Positions 1 through 5,389 of a stretch of DNA of 10,221 nt are shown here, one piece after another. Positions within the stretch are counted from its first letter, which is position 1, and every line of letters begins with the position of its first letter. Below the pieces are notes generated by a model. That model was given only the letters and a program-made list of their open reading frames with translations, searched no databases and was not told the DNA's origin. The DNA comes from an uncultured Clostridia bacterium. GTDB taxonomy: Bacteria; Bacillota; Clostridia; TANB77; CAG-508. The stretch covers positions 1 through 10,221 of the forward strand of contig CAKPHD010000044.1 of NCBI GenBank assembly GCA_934155625.1, given 5' to 3'. The translations under genes and the position numbers were made by a program.

Positions 1-252
1 AAAGTGCAAATAAGCATTTTGTGTCCAGGACCAGTAGATACTAATTTTAATAAAGTTGCAGATGTACAATTTGCACTAAAAGGTTTAAGTAGTAAATATG
101 TGGCGAAATATGCAACTGATAAACTATTAAAAGGAAAATTTTATATAGTCCCAGGGTGGAAAATAAAGTTAGCTAGATTTGGAGCTAAAATTGTACCAAA
201 TAATCTAGTTGCAAAAATTTGTTATAACATGCAGAGAAGAAAAATTCAGTAA
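1..252 (+). CDS. Short-chain dehydrogenase/reductase (SDR), C-terminal fragment
   Basis: The reading frame is open from the first base of the window, so this is the C-terminal 83 residues of a longer protein; the GTG at position 4 is an internal codon, not a start. Near the visible N-terminus is CPGPVDTNF, which matches the PG segment that follows the catalytic YxxxK in classical SDR enzymes. The tail (GKFYIVPGWKIKLARF, then a basic end) resembles the C-terminus of the SDR subgroup that includes DltE- or YqjQ-like proteins. The family catalyses NAD(P)-dependent oxidoreduction of alcohols and carbonyls. The Rossmann nucleotide-binding half and the catalytic Ser/Tyr/Lys lie outside the window, so the substrate cannot be guessed. 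The stop codon overlaps the 5' arm of the terminator that follows. Confidence 0.8.
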   Translation, partial: KVQISILCPGPVDTNFNKVADVQFALKGLSSKYVAKYATDKLLKGKFYIVPGWKIKLARFGAKIVPNNLVAKICYNMQRRKIQ

Positions 253-282
253 ATTCATACTATAAAAGGTATGAATTTTTTT
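251..282 (+). terminator. Intrinsic terminator of the SDR gene
   Basis: A perfect 10-bp stem (251-260 AAATTCATAC with 269-278 GTATGAATTT) encloses an 8-nt loop and runs into seven consecutive T residues (276-282). The stem begins inside the SDR stop codon. Confidence 0.85.
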
Positions 283-290
283 CATTTAAA

Positions 291-296
291 TATAAT
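291..296 (+). promoter_or_regulatory. Possible -10 element for the superoxide dismutase gene
   Basis: A consensus TATAAT lies 6 bases before the GGAGGAGG ribosome binding site. The region 17-18 bases upstream has no recognisable -35 box and falls inside the preceding terminator. A transcript started here would have almost no leader beyond the Shine-Dalgarno sequence. The gene is cut off from upstream transcription by the terminator, so some promoter is needed here; this is the best candidate, but weak. Confidence 0.35.
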
Positions 297-317
297 AGAT
301 ATGGAGGAGGAATGACA

Positions 318-911
318 ATGATAAAAGTGAAAGAATTACCATATCCATTAAATGCACTAGAACCATATTACAATCAAGAAACCTTAGACATACATTATAA
401 TATTTTATATAAAGGATATGTAGAAAATACAAACAAAACACAAGAGAAACTAGAACAGGCAAGAGTCAAAGGAGAATTTGCAAATATAAAATGCTTAGAG
501 AAAGACTTGAGTTTTTTTGGCTCAGGAGTAATCTTACATGAATTATTTTTTGAAAATATGGGACCTGCAATTCCAACAAGTCCAGACAATAAATTAATGG
601 AACAAATAATAAAAGATTTTGGAAGTTACGAAAAATTTAAAGAACAATTTACAGAAAGTAGCAAAGTTGTGGAAGCATCAGGCTGGAATTTACTGGTATG
701 GGTGCCAGATTTTTGCAAATTAGAAATTTTACAATGTGAAAAACATCAAAATTTAACATTGTGGGGATGTGAGCCACTATTAGTTTTAGACATGTGGGAA
801 CATTCATATTTCTTGCAATATAAGACTAAAAGAGCGGATTATATTAATGCATTTTGGAACATTGTAAATTGGAATGAAGTAAATAAAAGATTTAAAAAAA
901 TAGCCATTTAA
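318..911 (+). CDS. Superoxide dismutase, Fe/Mn family, with atypical second shell
   Basis: Cytoplasmic enzyme family that converts superoxide to oxygen and hydrogen peroxide. ATG at 318 is preferred over 312, because GGAGGAGG (303-310) is 7 nt from 318 but only 1 nt from 312. The product is 197 aa, the usual size. All four metal ligands are visible: H26, H74, and D158 and H162 in DMWEHSYFLQY. Tyr34 (GYV) and the SGW motif at 121-123 are also kept. Departures from the norm: the usual HxxxHH helix reads HYNILY, so the gateway His30/31 pair is Leu/Tyr. The Gln69-equivalent of E. coli FeSOD is Gly70, and the Gln146-equivalent of MnSOD is His143. A His at this position is known in some SodFM subfamilies. 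Family assignment is firm; metal choice and activity level are not predictable by eye. Confidence 0.9.
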   Translation: MIKVKELPYPLNALEPYYNQETLDIHYNILYKGYVENTNKTQEKLEQARVKGEFANIKCLEKDLSFFGSGVILHELFFENMGPAIPTSPDNKLMEQIIKDFGSYEKFKEQFTESSKVVEASGWNLLVWVPDFCKLEILQCEKHQNLTLWGCEPLLVLDMWEHSYFLQYKTKRADYINAFWNIVNWNEVNKRFKKIAI

Positions 912-933
912 CAGTTTGTTAATGGCTATTTTT
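896..933 (+). terminator. Intrinsic terminator of the superoxide dismutase gene
   Basis: A perfect 13-bp stem (896-908 AAAAATAGCCATT with 921-933 AATGGCTATTTTT) ends in a T run. The loop (909-920) contains the TAA stop codon, so the 5' arm encodes the last residues of the protein. The A run on the 5' side means it could also work on the opposite strand. Confidence 0.88.
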
Positions 934-972
934 GTGGTTGAAGAGATTTTATAAAAATCTTTAACATACCTA

Positions 973-1001
973 TTGACAAAAACATATAATAATGTTAGTA
1001 T
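973..1001 (+). promoter_or_regulatory. Sigma-A type promoter of the metal-efflux operon
   Basis: A perfect -35 TTGACA (973-978) is followed after 17 bases by TAGTAT (996-1001). Transcription would begin near 1008, just upstream of the operator palindrome at 1013-1034. Confidence 0.7.
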
Positions 1002-1012
1002 GAAAACATAAA

Positions 1013-1034
1013 CATATGAACAACTATTCATATG
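1013..1034 (+). promoter_or_regulatory. ArsR/SmtB-type operator (inverted repeat)
   Basis: CATATGAA (1013-1020) and TTCATATG (1027-1034) form a perfect 8-bp inverted repeat separated by CAACTA. The core, TGAACA followed by TATTCA, matches the known 12-2-12 consensus bound by SmtB/CzrA/CadC repressors (TGAA-N6-TTCA flanked by AT/TA). It sits just downstream of the predicted transcription start and 31 nt before the ArsR start codon. A bound repressor would therefore block transcription of its own operon. Confidence 0.85.
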
Positions 1035-1064
1035 AAAAACGAAAGAACTAAACAAGGAGGAAAG

Positions 1065-1415
1065 ATGGAAGACGGAATAGTAGATATAGAAAAAGTAAAA
1101 AAAATAAAAAAGATTATGCCAAGTGATGACTTGTTATTTGACATAGCTGAAGTATTTAAAGTATTTGGAGACACTACAAGAATGAAAATAATAAGTGCAT
1201 TATTAGAAGCAGAACTATGTGTAGGAGATATAGCAGAAATAACAAACTCAACACAATCAGCAATATCACATCAGCTAAGAGTATTGAAACAAGCAAAACT
1301 AGTAAAATTCAGAAAAGAGGGAAAAATAGTATATTATTCATTAGATGATGAGCATATTTCAGAAATGTATGAAATGGCTAAAAGACACATAGAAGAAGGA
1401 TATGAACATAAATAA
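1065..1415 (+). CDS. ArsR/SmtB-family metal-sensing repressor, alpha5 (zinc-type) site
   Basis: 116-aa winged-helix repressor. The start at 1065 has AAGGAGG at 1054-1060; the in-frame ATG at 1032 lies inside the operator and has no ribosome binding site. Visible features are FKVFGDTTRMKIISALL (alpha1-2, about 31-47), LCVGDIAE (51-58), the recognition region TQSAISHQLRVLKQAKLV (63-80), and the beta-wing KEGKIVYYSL. The C-terminal helix carries D95-x-H97-x10-H108-x2-E111, exactly the spacing of the interdimer alpha5 zinc site of SmtB/CzrA (D-x-H-x10-H-x2-E/H). The alpha3 motif ELCVCD is reduced to ELCVGD with a single Cys (C52), so the thiol-rich Cd/Pb site of CadC looks absent. Family knowledge plus the adjacent exporter imply a Zn (perhaps Co/Ni) responsive repressor that leaves its operator when metal binds. 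Confidence 0.92.
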   Translation: MEDGIVDIEKVKKIKKIMPSDDLLFDIAEVFKVFGDTTRMKIISALLEAELCVGDIAEITNSTQSAISHQLRVLKQAKLVKFRKEGKIVYYSLDDEHISEMYEMAKRHIEEGYEHK

Positions 1416-1435
1416 GTTAAAAAAATGCACCGATA

Positions 1436-1497
1436 AGAACCGGTCCCAACGGTACCAAAATGGTACGGCAGAGAACCGGTCCCAAAAGTACCAAAAT
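1436..1497 (+). repeat. GC-richer direct-repeat/palindrome element between arsR and the ATPase
   Basis: Two 26-bp copies, 1436-1461 and 1472-1497, differ at only two bases (CG versus AA in the middle). Each carries the self-complementary ACCGGT followed by GTACCAAAAT; the first also contains GGTACC. The 10-bp gap begins with GGTAC, which pairs back to the first copy: GTACCA (1452-1457), loop AAA, TGGTAC (1461-1466). The two ACCGGT blocks (1439-1444 and 1475-1480) can pair around this hairpin. The block is conspicuously richer in G and C than everything around it and ends just before the ATPase ribosome binding site. It does not resemble a terminator (no T run). Its role is unknown; a mobile intergenic repeat or an mRNA element tuning expression of the second cistron are both possible. 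Confidence 0.75.
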
Positions 1498-1514
1498 AGA
1501 AAAGGAGGAAGCAT

Positions 1515-3581
1515 ATGAAAAAGTATGAATTTATATTAAAAGATTTAGATTGTGCAGCATGTGCAAATGAAATACAAGAAAAGTTATCTAAAAATCCAGG
1601 TTTACACAATGTTAATGTGAATTTTGCAAAATTAAAATTAACTTATGAAACAGATACAGTTAGTGTAGATGAAGTTAGAAAGGCTGTAAAGGAGCAAGAA
1701 CCAGATGTTGAAATGTTTTCAGCAGAAAAAATGAAAGAGATAGAAAACAAAAAAGAGTCTAAAACAGGTGCTCAAATTACAAGATTAGTAATAGGAATAT
1801 TAATTGCAGGTATTGGTTTATATGCCAAATTACCTGATACAGTTAGTACAATATTTATAATTTTAGGTTATACAATTTTATTATTTAGAACAGCAAAAAA
1901 TGCATTTAAGATGTTATTTGCAAGTAAAAAAATAAATGAAAACTTCTTGATTACAGTTTCATGTGTTGGAGCATATCTTGTCGGTGAACATATGGAAGGC
2001 CTAATGGTAATTATTTTATATGAGATAGGAAAAATTCTTGAAGAAAAGTCAATTAGTAAAAGTAGAAAATCTATTAAAGATTTGATGGATATTAAACCAG
2101 AATATGCAAATTTAAAAAACGAAAATGATATCAGAAAAGTTTCACCAGAAGAGGTAAAAATAGGTGATATAATCTTAGTTAAAGAGGGTGAAAAAGTTCC
2201 ACTAGACGGAGTTGTAACAAAAGGAACAGCAGATTTAAACACAGCATCTCTAACAGGAGAGAGTAAATTAACACAAGTGTCAGAAAACAAAAATGTATTA
2301 TCAGGAAGCATTGTTGTAGATGGAATGATAGAAGTAAAAGTTACAGAAAAATATGAAAATTCTACAGTAAGCAGAATTCTAGATTTAGTAGAAAATGCAA
2401 CAGATAAAAAAGCCAAAACAGAAACATTTGTAAATAAAGCGTCATCAATTTATACACCAATAGTAATAGGCTTAGCAGCAATTGTAGCAATATTTTTACC
2501 ACTATTTACAGATATTCCATATACGGGAAACAATGGAAGTATTTACAGAGCATTGATATTTTTAGTAATTTCATGCCCATGTTCAATTGCAATATCAGTA
2601 CCACTTAGCTATTTTTCAGGAATAGGAAAATCTTCAAAAGAAGGAATTCTTATTAAAGGAAGCGACTACATAGATGCAATAAAAGACATAAAAGAAATTG
2701 TATTTGACAAAACAGGAACACTTACAAAGGGTGAATTTGAAATAACAAAAATAGATACATTTGAAAATTATAATGAACAAGAAGTACTAAAATATGCAGC
2801 AATGGGTGAAAAATATTCAAACCATCCAATTGCCAAAGCAATTATGAAGGCTAATAAAGAAGAAATAGCAGAAGTTCAAGAATTTAAAGAAATTGCAGGA
2901 AAAGGGCTAAGTTATCAGTATAATGGAGAAACAGTATTAGTAGGAAATTCAGTTCTAGTTGAATCAAATGATGCAAACGAGGAGGGTGCAACAAAAATAT
3001 ATGTAAAAATAAATGATAAATTAGCAGGAATTATCTACTTAGGTGATACAGTAAAAGATGGTGTAGTTGAAACAATAAAAGAACTAAAAAAATTAGGAAT
3101 TAAAACAAATATGTTTACAGGTGATAACAAGCAAATAGCAGAAAAAACAGGAAAAGAAATCGGAATACAAAATATAAAATCTGAAATGTTACCACAAGAC
3201 AAATATAATGCATTTGAGGAAATTATAAATAAACAAGAAGAGAAAGCAAAAGTTGCATTTGTTGGAGATGGAATAAACGATTCACCAGTTTTAGCAAGAG
3301 CAGATGTAGGAATTTCAATGGGTGGAGTTGGTTCAGAATCAGCAATAGAAGCATCTGATGTAGTTATAATGACAGACAATGTTTCAAAAATTTTAGATGC
3401 TATAAAAATTTCTAAAAAGACTTGTGGAATTATAAGACAAAACTTAGTATTTGCAATTACAGTAAAAGTTTTAATTTTATTCCTTAGCACAATTGGCCTT
3501 AGTGGCATGTGGCAAGCAGTTTTTGCAGATGTTGGTGTTACAATTTTGACAATATTTAATACATTAAGAATTTTGAAATAA
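1515..3581 (+). CDS. P1B-type heavy-metal ATPase (Zn/Cd/Pb exporter, ZntA/CadA type)
   Basis: 688-aa inner-membrane pump that uses ATP to export divalent soft metals. The start has AAAGGAGG (1501-1508) 6 nt upstream. Domains in order: an N-terminal HMA domain with the metal motif DCAAC (C13, C16); two pairs of membrane segments (about 85-185); an actuator domain with TGES (247-250); a membrane segment plus the CPC metal motif (C354-P355-C356); a phosphorylation domain with D398 in DKTGTLTKG; a nucleotide domain with H437-P438; the hinge GDGIND (584-589); and two C-terminal membrane segments with K651 and D672-x-G674. DCxxC, CPC, the Lys and the DxG motif together are the known P1B-2 (Zn/Cd/Pb) signature. 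The residue after CPC is Ser (CPCSIAIS) where Ala is usual. Co-transcribed with the upstream ArsR gene across a 99-nt gap. Confidence 0.93.
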   Translation: MKKYEFILKDLDCAACANEIQEKLSKNPGLHNVNVNFAKLKLTYETDTVSVDEVRKAVKEQEPDVEMFSAEKMKEIENKKESKTGAQITRLVIGILIAGIGLYAKLPDTVSTIFIILGYTILLFRTAKNAFKMLFASKKINENFLITVSCVGAYLVGEHMEGLMVIILYEIGKILEEKSISKSRKSIKDLMDIKPEYANLKNENDIRKVSPEEVKIGDIILVKEGEKVPLDGVVTKGTADLNTASLTGESKLTQVSENKNVLSGSIVVDGMIEVKVTEKYENSTVSRILDLVENATDKKAKTETFVNKASSIYTPIVIGLAAIVAIFLPLFTDIPYTGNNGSIYRALIFLVISCPCSIAISVPLSYFSGIGKSSKEGILIKGSDYIDAIKDIKEIVFDKTGTLTKGEFEITKIDTFENYNEQEVLKYAAMGEKYSNHPIAKAIMKANKEEIAEVQEFKEIAGKGLSYQYNGETVLVGNSVLVESNDANEEGATKIYVKINDKLAGIIYLGDTVKDGVVETIKELKKLGIKTNMFTGDNKQIAEKTGKEIGIQNIKSEMLPQDKYNAFEEIINKQEEKAKVAFVGDGINDSPVLARADVGISMGGVGSESAIEASDVVIMTDNVSKILDAIKISKKTCGIIRQNLVFAITVKVLILFLSTIGLSGMWQAVFADVGVTILTIFNTLRILK

Positions 3582-3584
3582 GAG

Positions 3585-3609
3585 AAGGCAGCTTAAATAG
3601 CTGTCTTTT
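3585..3609 (+). terminator. Probable terminator of the metal-efflux operon
   Basis: AGGCAGCT (3586-3593) pairs with AGCTGTCT (3599-3606) with one G-U pair, around the 5-nt loop TAAAT, followed by T residues to 3609. The stem is shorter than the other terminators here and the T run is brief, so some read-through is plausible. Confidence 0.65.
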
Positions 3610-3624
3610 AAATTATGCAAAAAC

Positions 3625-3653
3625 TTGAAAAAAAACTATAAATCTGTTAAAAT
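3625..3653 (+). promoter_or_regulatory. Extended -10 promoter of the DUF1836 gene
   Basis: TTGAAA (3625-3630), a 17-base spacer, then TAAAAT (3648-3653) preceded by TG at 3645-3646, giving an extended -10 (TGTTAAAAT). The start codon is 22 bases downstream of the -10 box. Confidence 0.7.
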
Positions 3654-3675
3654 GTAGCACAGAGGAAGTGTAAGA

Positions 3676-4191
3676 ATGGAAGAACAAATAGAATCAATAC
3701 TAAAATTTCATATGCCAAGATGGAATGAACTACCAGATATAGACTTATATTTAGATCAAGTAGTAAATTATATAGAAAGATATTTAGGAGCATATTCTAT
3801 AAATAAAGAAGATAAAGTAATAACAAAAACAATGATAAATAACTACGTAAAACAAGGTGTAATGCCAGCGCCAGAAAAAAAGAAATATAACAGAGCACAA
3901 ATAGCATATTTATTAGTAATTTGTATATTAAAACAAGTATATAGTATAAGTGATATAAAAAAATTAATTGCATTAACAATTCAAAATTACGAAGTAGGAA
4001 AAGCATACAATAGATTTTGTGCAAATTTAGAAGTATCGATAAGACACGTATTTACCAAAAAAGAATTTCCAAAATGTGACCAAATGACAGAAGAACAATA
4101 CTTACTAAAAAATGTAGTGCAATCATTTGCAAACAAATTGTATGTAGAAGTAAAATTTTTAAATAAAGAAAAAATCTCAGCAGATGAATAA
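3676..4191 (+). CDS. DUF1836 family protein, MerR-like DNA-binding regulator
   Basis: 171-aa soluble protein. RWNELPDIDLYLDQVVNYIE (15-34) is characteristic of DUF1836, a Firmicutes family with a MerR-like helix-turn-helix. The candidate DNA-binding region is about 48-100: KTMINNYVKQGVMPAPEKKK, then KYNRAQIAYLLVICILKQ, then SISDIKKLI. That is the order of a MerR-type HTH plus wing, with the family's tyrosine/arginine hinge. The C-terminal half (about 100-171) has no motif I recognise; it contains C114 and C135. An AGAGGAAG ribosome binding site lies at 3660-3667. The gene stands alone with its own promoter and terminator, so its target is not indicated by context. No effector or DNA site is known to me for this family. 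Confidence 0.85.
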   Translation: MEEQIESILKFHMPRWNELPDIDLYLDQVVNYIERYLGAYSINKEDKVITKTMINNYVKQGVMPAPEKKKYNRAQIAYLLVICILKQVYSISDIKKLIALTIQNYEVGKAYNRFCANLEVSIRHVFTKKEFPKCDQMTEEQYLLKNVVQSFANKLYVEVKFLNKEKISADE

Positions 4192-4209
4192 GTCAGCTGA
4201 GATTTTTTT
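4169..4209 (+). terminator. Intrinsic terminator of the DUF1836 gene
   Basis: AAAATCTCAGC (4171-4181) pairs perfectly with GCTGAGATTTT (4196-4206), extendable by two A-T pairs, and runs into seven T residues (4203-4209). The stop codon (4189-4191) lies in the loop, so the 5' arm is coding. Confidence 0.87.
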
Positions 4210-4233
4210 CTAATCTTATTAATATTATTTTTT

Positions 4234-4239
4234 TATAAA
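4234..4239 (+). promoter_or_regulatory. Possible -10 element for the candidate RNA
   Basis: TATAAA ends 7 bases before the first base of the long helix at 4247, the spacing expected between a -10 box and a transcription start. The -35 position (about 4211-4216, TAATCT) is poor, so this is suggestive only. Confidence 0.35.
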
Positions 4240-4246
4240 TTAAATA

Positions 4247-4436
4247 TCAAGAAGCCATATAATATAAGCTTTGAATGAAGTGTCGAATGTGCATAAAGAA
4301 ATTTTAGAAATTCTATGCAATTTTATGGAAAGAGTTCACGATAGTGGAAGGGTGCCATAAAATAAATTAGAAGTTCTTAAATTTCGTAATAAGCCGAGAC
4401 ATGAAATGAAAAGCTTATATTTATAGGGCTTCTTGA
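4247..4436 (+). ncRNA. Candidate structured RNA, about 190 nt, family unassigned
   Basis: The gap between the DUF1836 terminator and the next ORF has no credible protein gene but folds strongly. TCAAGAAGCC (4247-4256) pairs perfectly with GGCTTCTTGA (4427-4436), and ATATAAGCTTT (4262-4272) pairs perfectly with AAAGCTTATAT (4410-4420). A few A-T pairs bridge the two, giving a closing helix of about 25 bp. Inside are TGCATA/TATGCA (4290-4295 with 4314-4319), TTTTATGG/CCATAAAA (4321-4328 with 4355-4362, enclosing a small CAC-GATA-GTG hairpin), a weaker AAATT/AATTT pair (4364-4368 with 4380-4384), and a possible GTGTC/GACAT helix (4280-4284 with 4398-4402). Strand is inferred from neighbours and a -10-like box. 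No T run follows, so the RNA is either processed or is a leader for the downstream genes. Candidates to test are raiA-motif RNA, 6S RNA and other Clostridia-specific families; the branched fold argues against 6S. Confidence 0.6.
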
Positions 4437-4507
4437 AATAATTAATTAAAGAATATTAACAAATAACATATAAAAAAACTTTGCATATTATAATAAAGGA
4501 AGGAAAG

Positions 4508-4642
4508 ATGCAAATGGAAGACAATATAATAATTGAAGAAATTGAATTTACAGAAGAACTATATCAAAAAAACTTAGAAGAAAATGAATTTGCAGAAGAT
4601 GATATGCATGGAATAGGGGAGGATGCAGATGGAAATAGTTAA
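4508..4642 (+). CDS. Small acidic ORF (44 aa), unknown function
   Basis: Begins MQMEDNIIIEEIEFTEELYQ and ends DADGNS. Fifteen of its 44 residues are Asp or Glu in the first 32 alone; there is no Cys, no membrane segment and no signal peptide. AAGGAAGG at 4496-4503 gives a good ribosome binding site with 4-nt spacing. Its last 14 bases overlap the start of the amidase gene in another frame, an arrangement typical of translational coupling. A TATAAT at 4489-4494 lies so close that a transcript from it would begin inside the ribosome binding site. No family is recognised. It is not a holin, which would need membrane helices. It could be a true micro-protein or a leader ORF that delivers ribosomes to the amidase start. 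Confidence 0.5.
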   Translation: MQMEDNIIIEEIEFTEELYQKNLEENEFAEDDMHGIGEDADGNS

Positions 4643-5354
4643 AATGTTAGTACCAGAAAGCAAATATTCAATAAAATGTCCGCATCAAATGACACCGGAA
4701 TTTATAATAATTCACAATACTGCAAATGACGCATCAGCAATGGCAGAAATATCTTATATGATAGGAAATAATAATAAAGTATCATTTCACTGTGCGATAG
4801 ATAATTATAGAATTGTGCAAGGAGTCCCATTTAACAGAAATACTTGGAATGCAACAGATGGAGGCAATGGAAACGGAAATAGAAAAGGAATTGCACTTGA
4901 AATATGTTATTCAAAATCAGGAGGAGAAAGGTTTAAAGAAGCACAAAAACTTGCAGCAGAATATACAGCATATTTATTAAAACAGAATAATTGGGGAATA
5001 GACAAAGTAAAAAAACATGAAGATTTTTATCCACAAAAAGGATGTCCTCATAGAACATTGAGTGAAGGATGGCAGAATTTTTTGAATTTGGTTCAATCAT
5101 ATATGGTTGATAGGCCAATAGATAATAATATAAAGAGTGGGAGTGATGAGCCAGTGAAAACGTATCAAAATGGAAGTACAAGTGAAAATGTTTATGCAGA
5201 TACTGATTGCACAAAAAAAATTGGAAGTTTAAATCCACGAGAAAAATGTGACTGCTTTGGAATTTTCAAAGATAGAGCAATGGTAAGATATGCAGTTAAT
5301 GGAACATCAAATTATAAAATAGGTTTTTGCAAGTGGACTGCAGGGGTAAAATAA
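4629..5354 (+). CDS. N-acetylmuramoyl-L-alanine amidase (Amidase_2), phage-endolysin type with SH3-like tail
   Basis: 241-aa peptidoglycan hydrolase that cleaves the bond between N-acetylmuramic acid and L-Ala. Start chosen at 4629 because GGGGAGG (4616-4622) is 6 nt upstream; the ATG at 4623 abuts it directly. The N-terminal domain (about 1-155) has the Amidase_2/T7-lysozyme pattern: H29 in IIIHNTA, SFHCAID (52-58), GIALEICY (87-94), then H130 and C139 in KHEDFYPQKGCPHRTL. H29, H130 and C139 are the expected zinc ligands, and K137 matches the T7 lysozyme active-site Lys (K-x-C). A linker rich in N/S/G leads to a C-terminal domain (about 178-238, TYQNGSTSENVYADTDCT onward) resembling the SH3-like wall-binding tail of clostridial phage endolysins. 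There is no signal peptide and no adjacent holin, so export needs another route. Likely a prophage remnant or domesticated lysin. Confidence 0.9.
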   Translation: MEIVKMLVPESKYSIKCPHQMTPEFIIIHNTANDASAMAEISYMIGNNNKVSFHCAIDNYRIVQGVPFNRNTWNATDGGNGNGNRKGIALEICYSKSGGERFKEAQKLAAEYTAYLLKQNNWGIDKVKKHEDFYPQKGCPHRTLSEGWQNFLNLVQSYMVDRPIDNNIKSGSDEPVKTYQNGSTSENVYADTDCTKKIGSLNPREKCDCFGIFKDRAMVRYAVNGTSNYKIGFCKWTAGVK

Positions 5355-5356
5355 TT

Positions 5357-5389
5357 TAAGGGCTAGTGAGAAAATATCACTAGCCTTTA
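5357..5389. terminator. Shared convergent terminator between the amidase and tetR genes
   Basis: GGCTAGTGA (5361-5369) pairs perfectly with TCACTAGCC (5377-5385) around a 7-nt loop, and the stem extends by several A-T and G-T pairs. T runs are short on both strands (TTTAGT on plus; TTAAATTATTTT on minus). The tetR stop codon (5380-5382) lies inside the 3' arm, so the hairpin serves both convergent genes. Confidence 0.72.

Noticed and set aside
1032..1064. An 11-codon N-terminal extension of the ArsR protein starting at ATG 1032
   Set aside because: This ATG is part of the operator palindrome, has no ribosome binding site, and the ATG at 1065 has a perfect AAGGAGG. The extension lies outside the family fold.
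1436..1497. CRISPR array or transcription terminator
   Set aside because: There are only two copies, 10 bases apart, with no spacer-length unique sequence, and the inner hairpin has no T run.
1868..2416. A 182-codon minus-strand open frame inside the ATPase gene
   Set aside because: It is antisense to conserved ATPase motifs, has no ribosome binding site, and its translation has no recognisable domain.
4247..4436. T-box or 6S RNA identity for the folded region
   Set aside because: GGAAGGGTGCC superficially recalls the T-box sequence, but there is no antiterminator/terminator pair and no amino-acid gene downstream. Two separate internal hairpins do not match the single-arm shape of 6S. It was left unassigned.
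4456..4494. Consensus promoter for the 4508 ORF (TTAACA with TATAAT)
   Set aside because: The two boxes are 27 bases apart, and a start from TATAAT at 4489-4494 would fall inside the ribosome binding site. It is too poor to list as a promoter.
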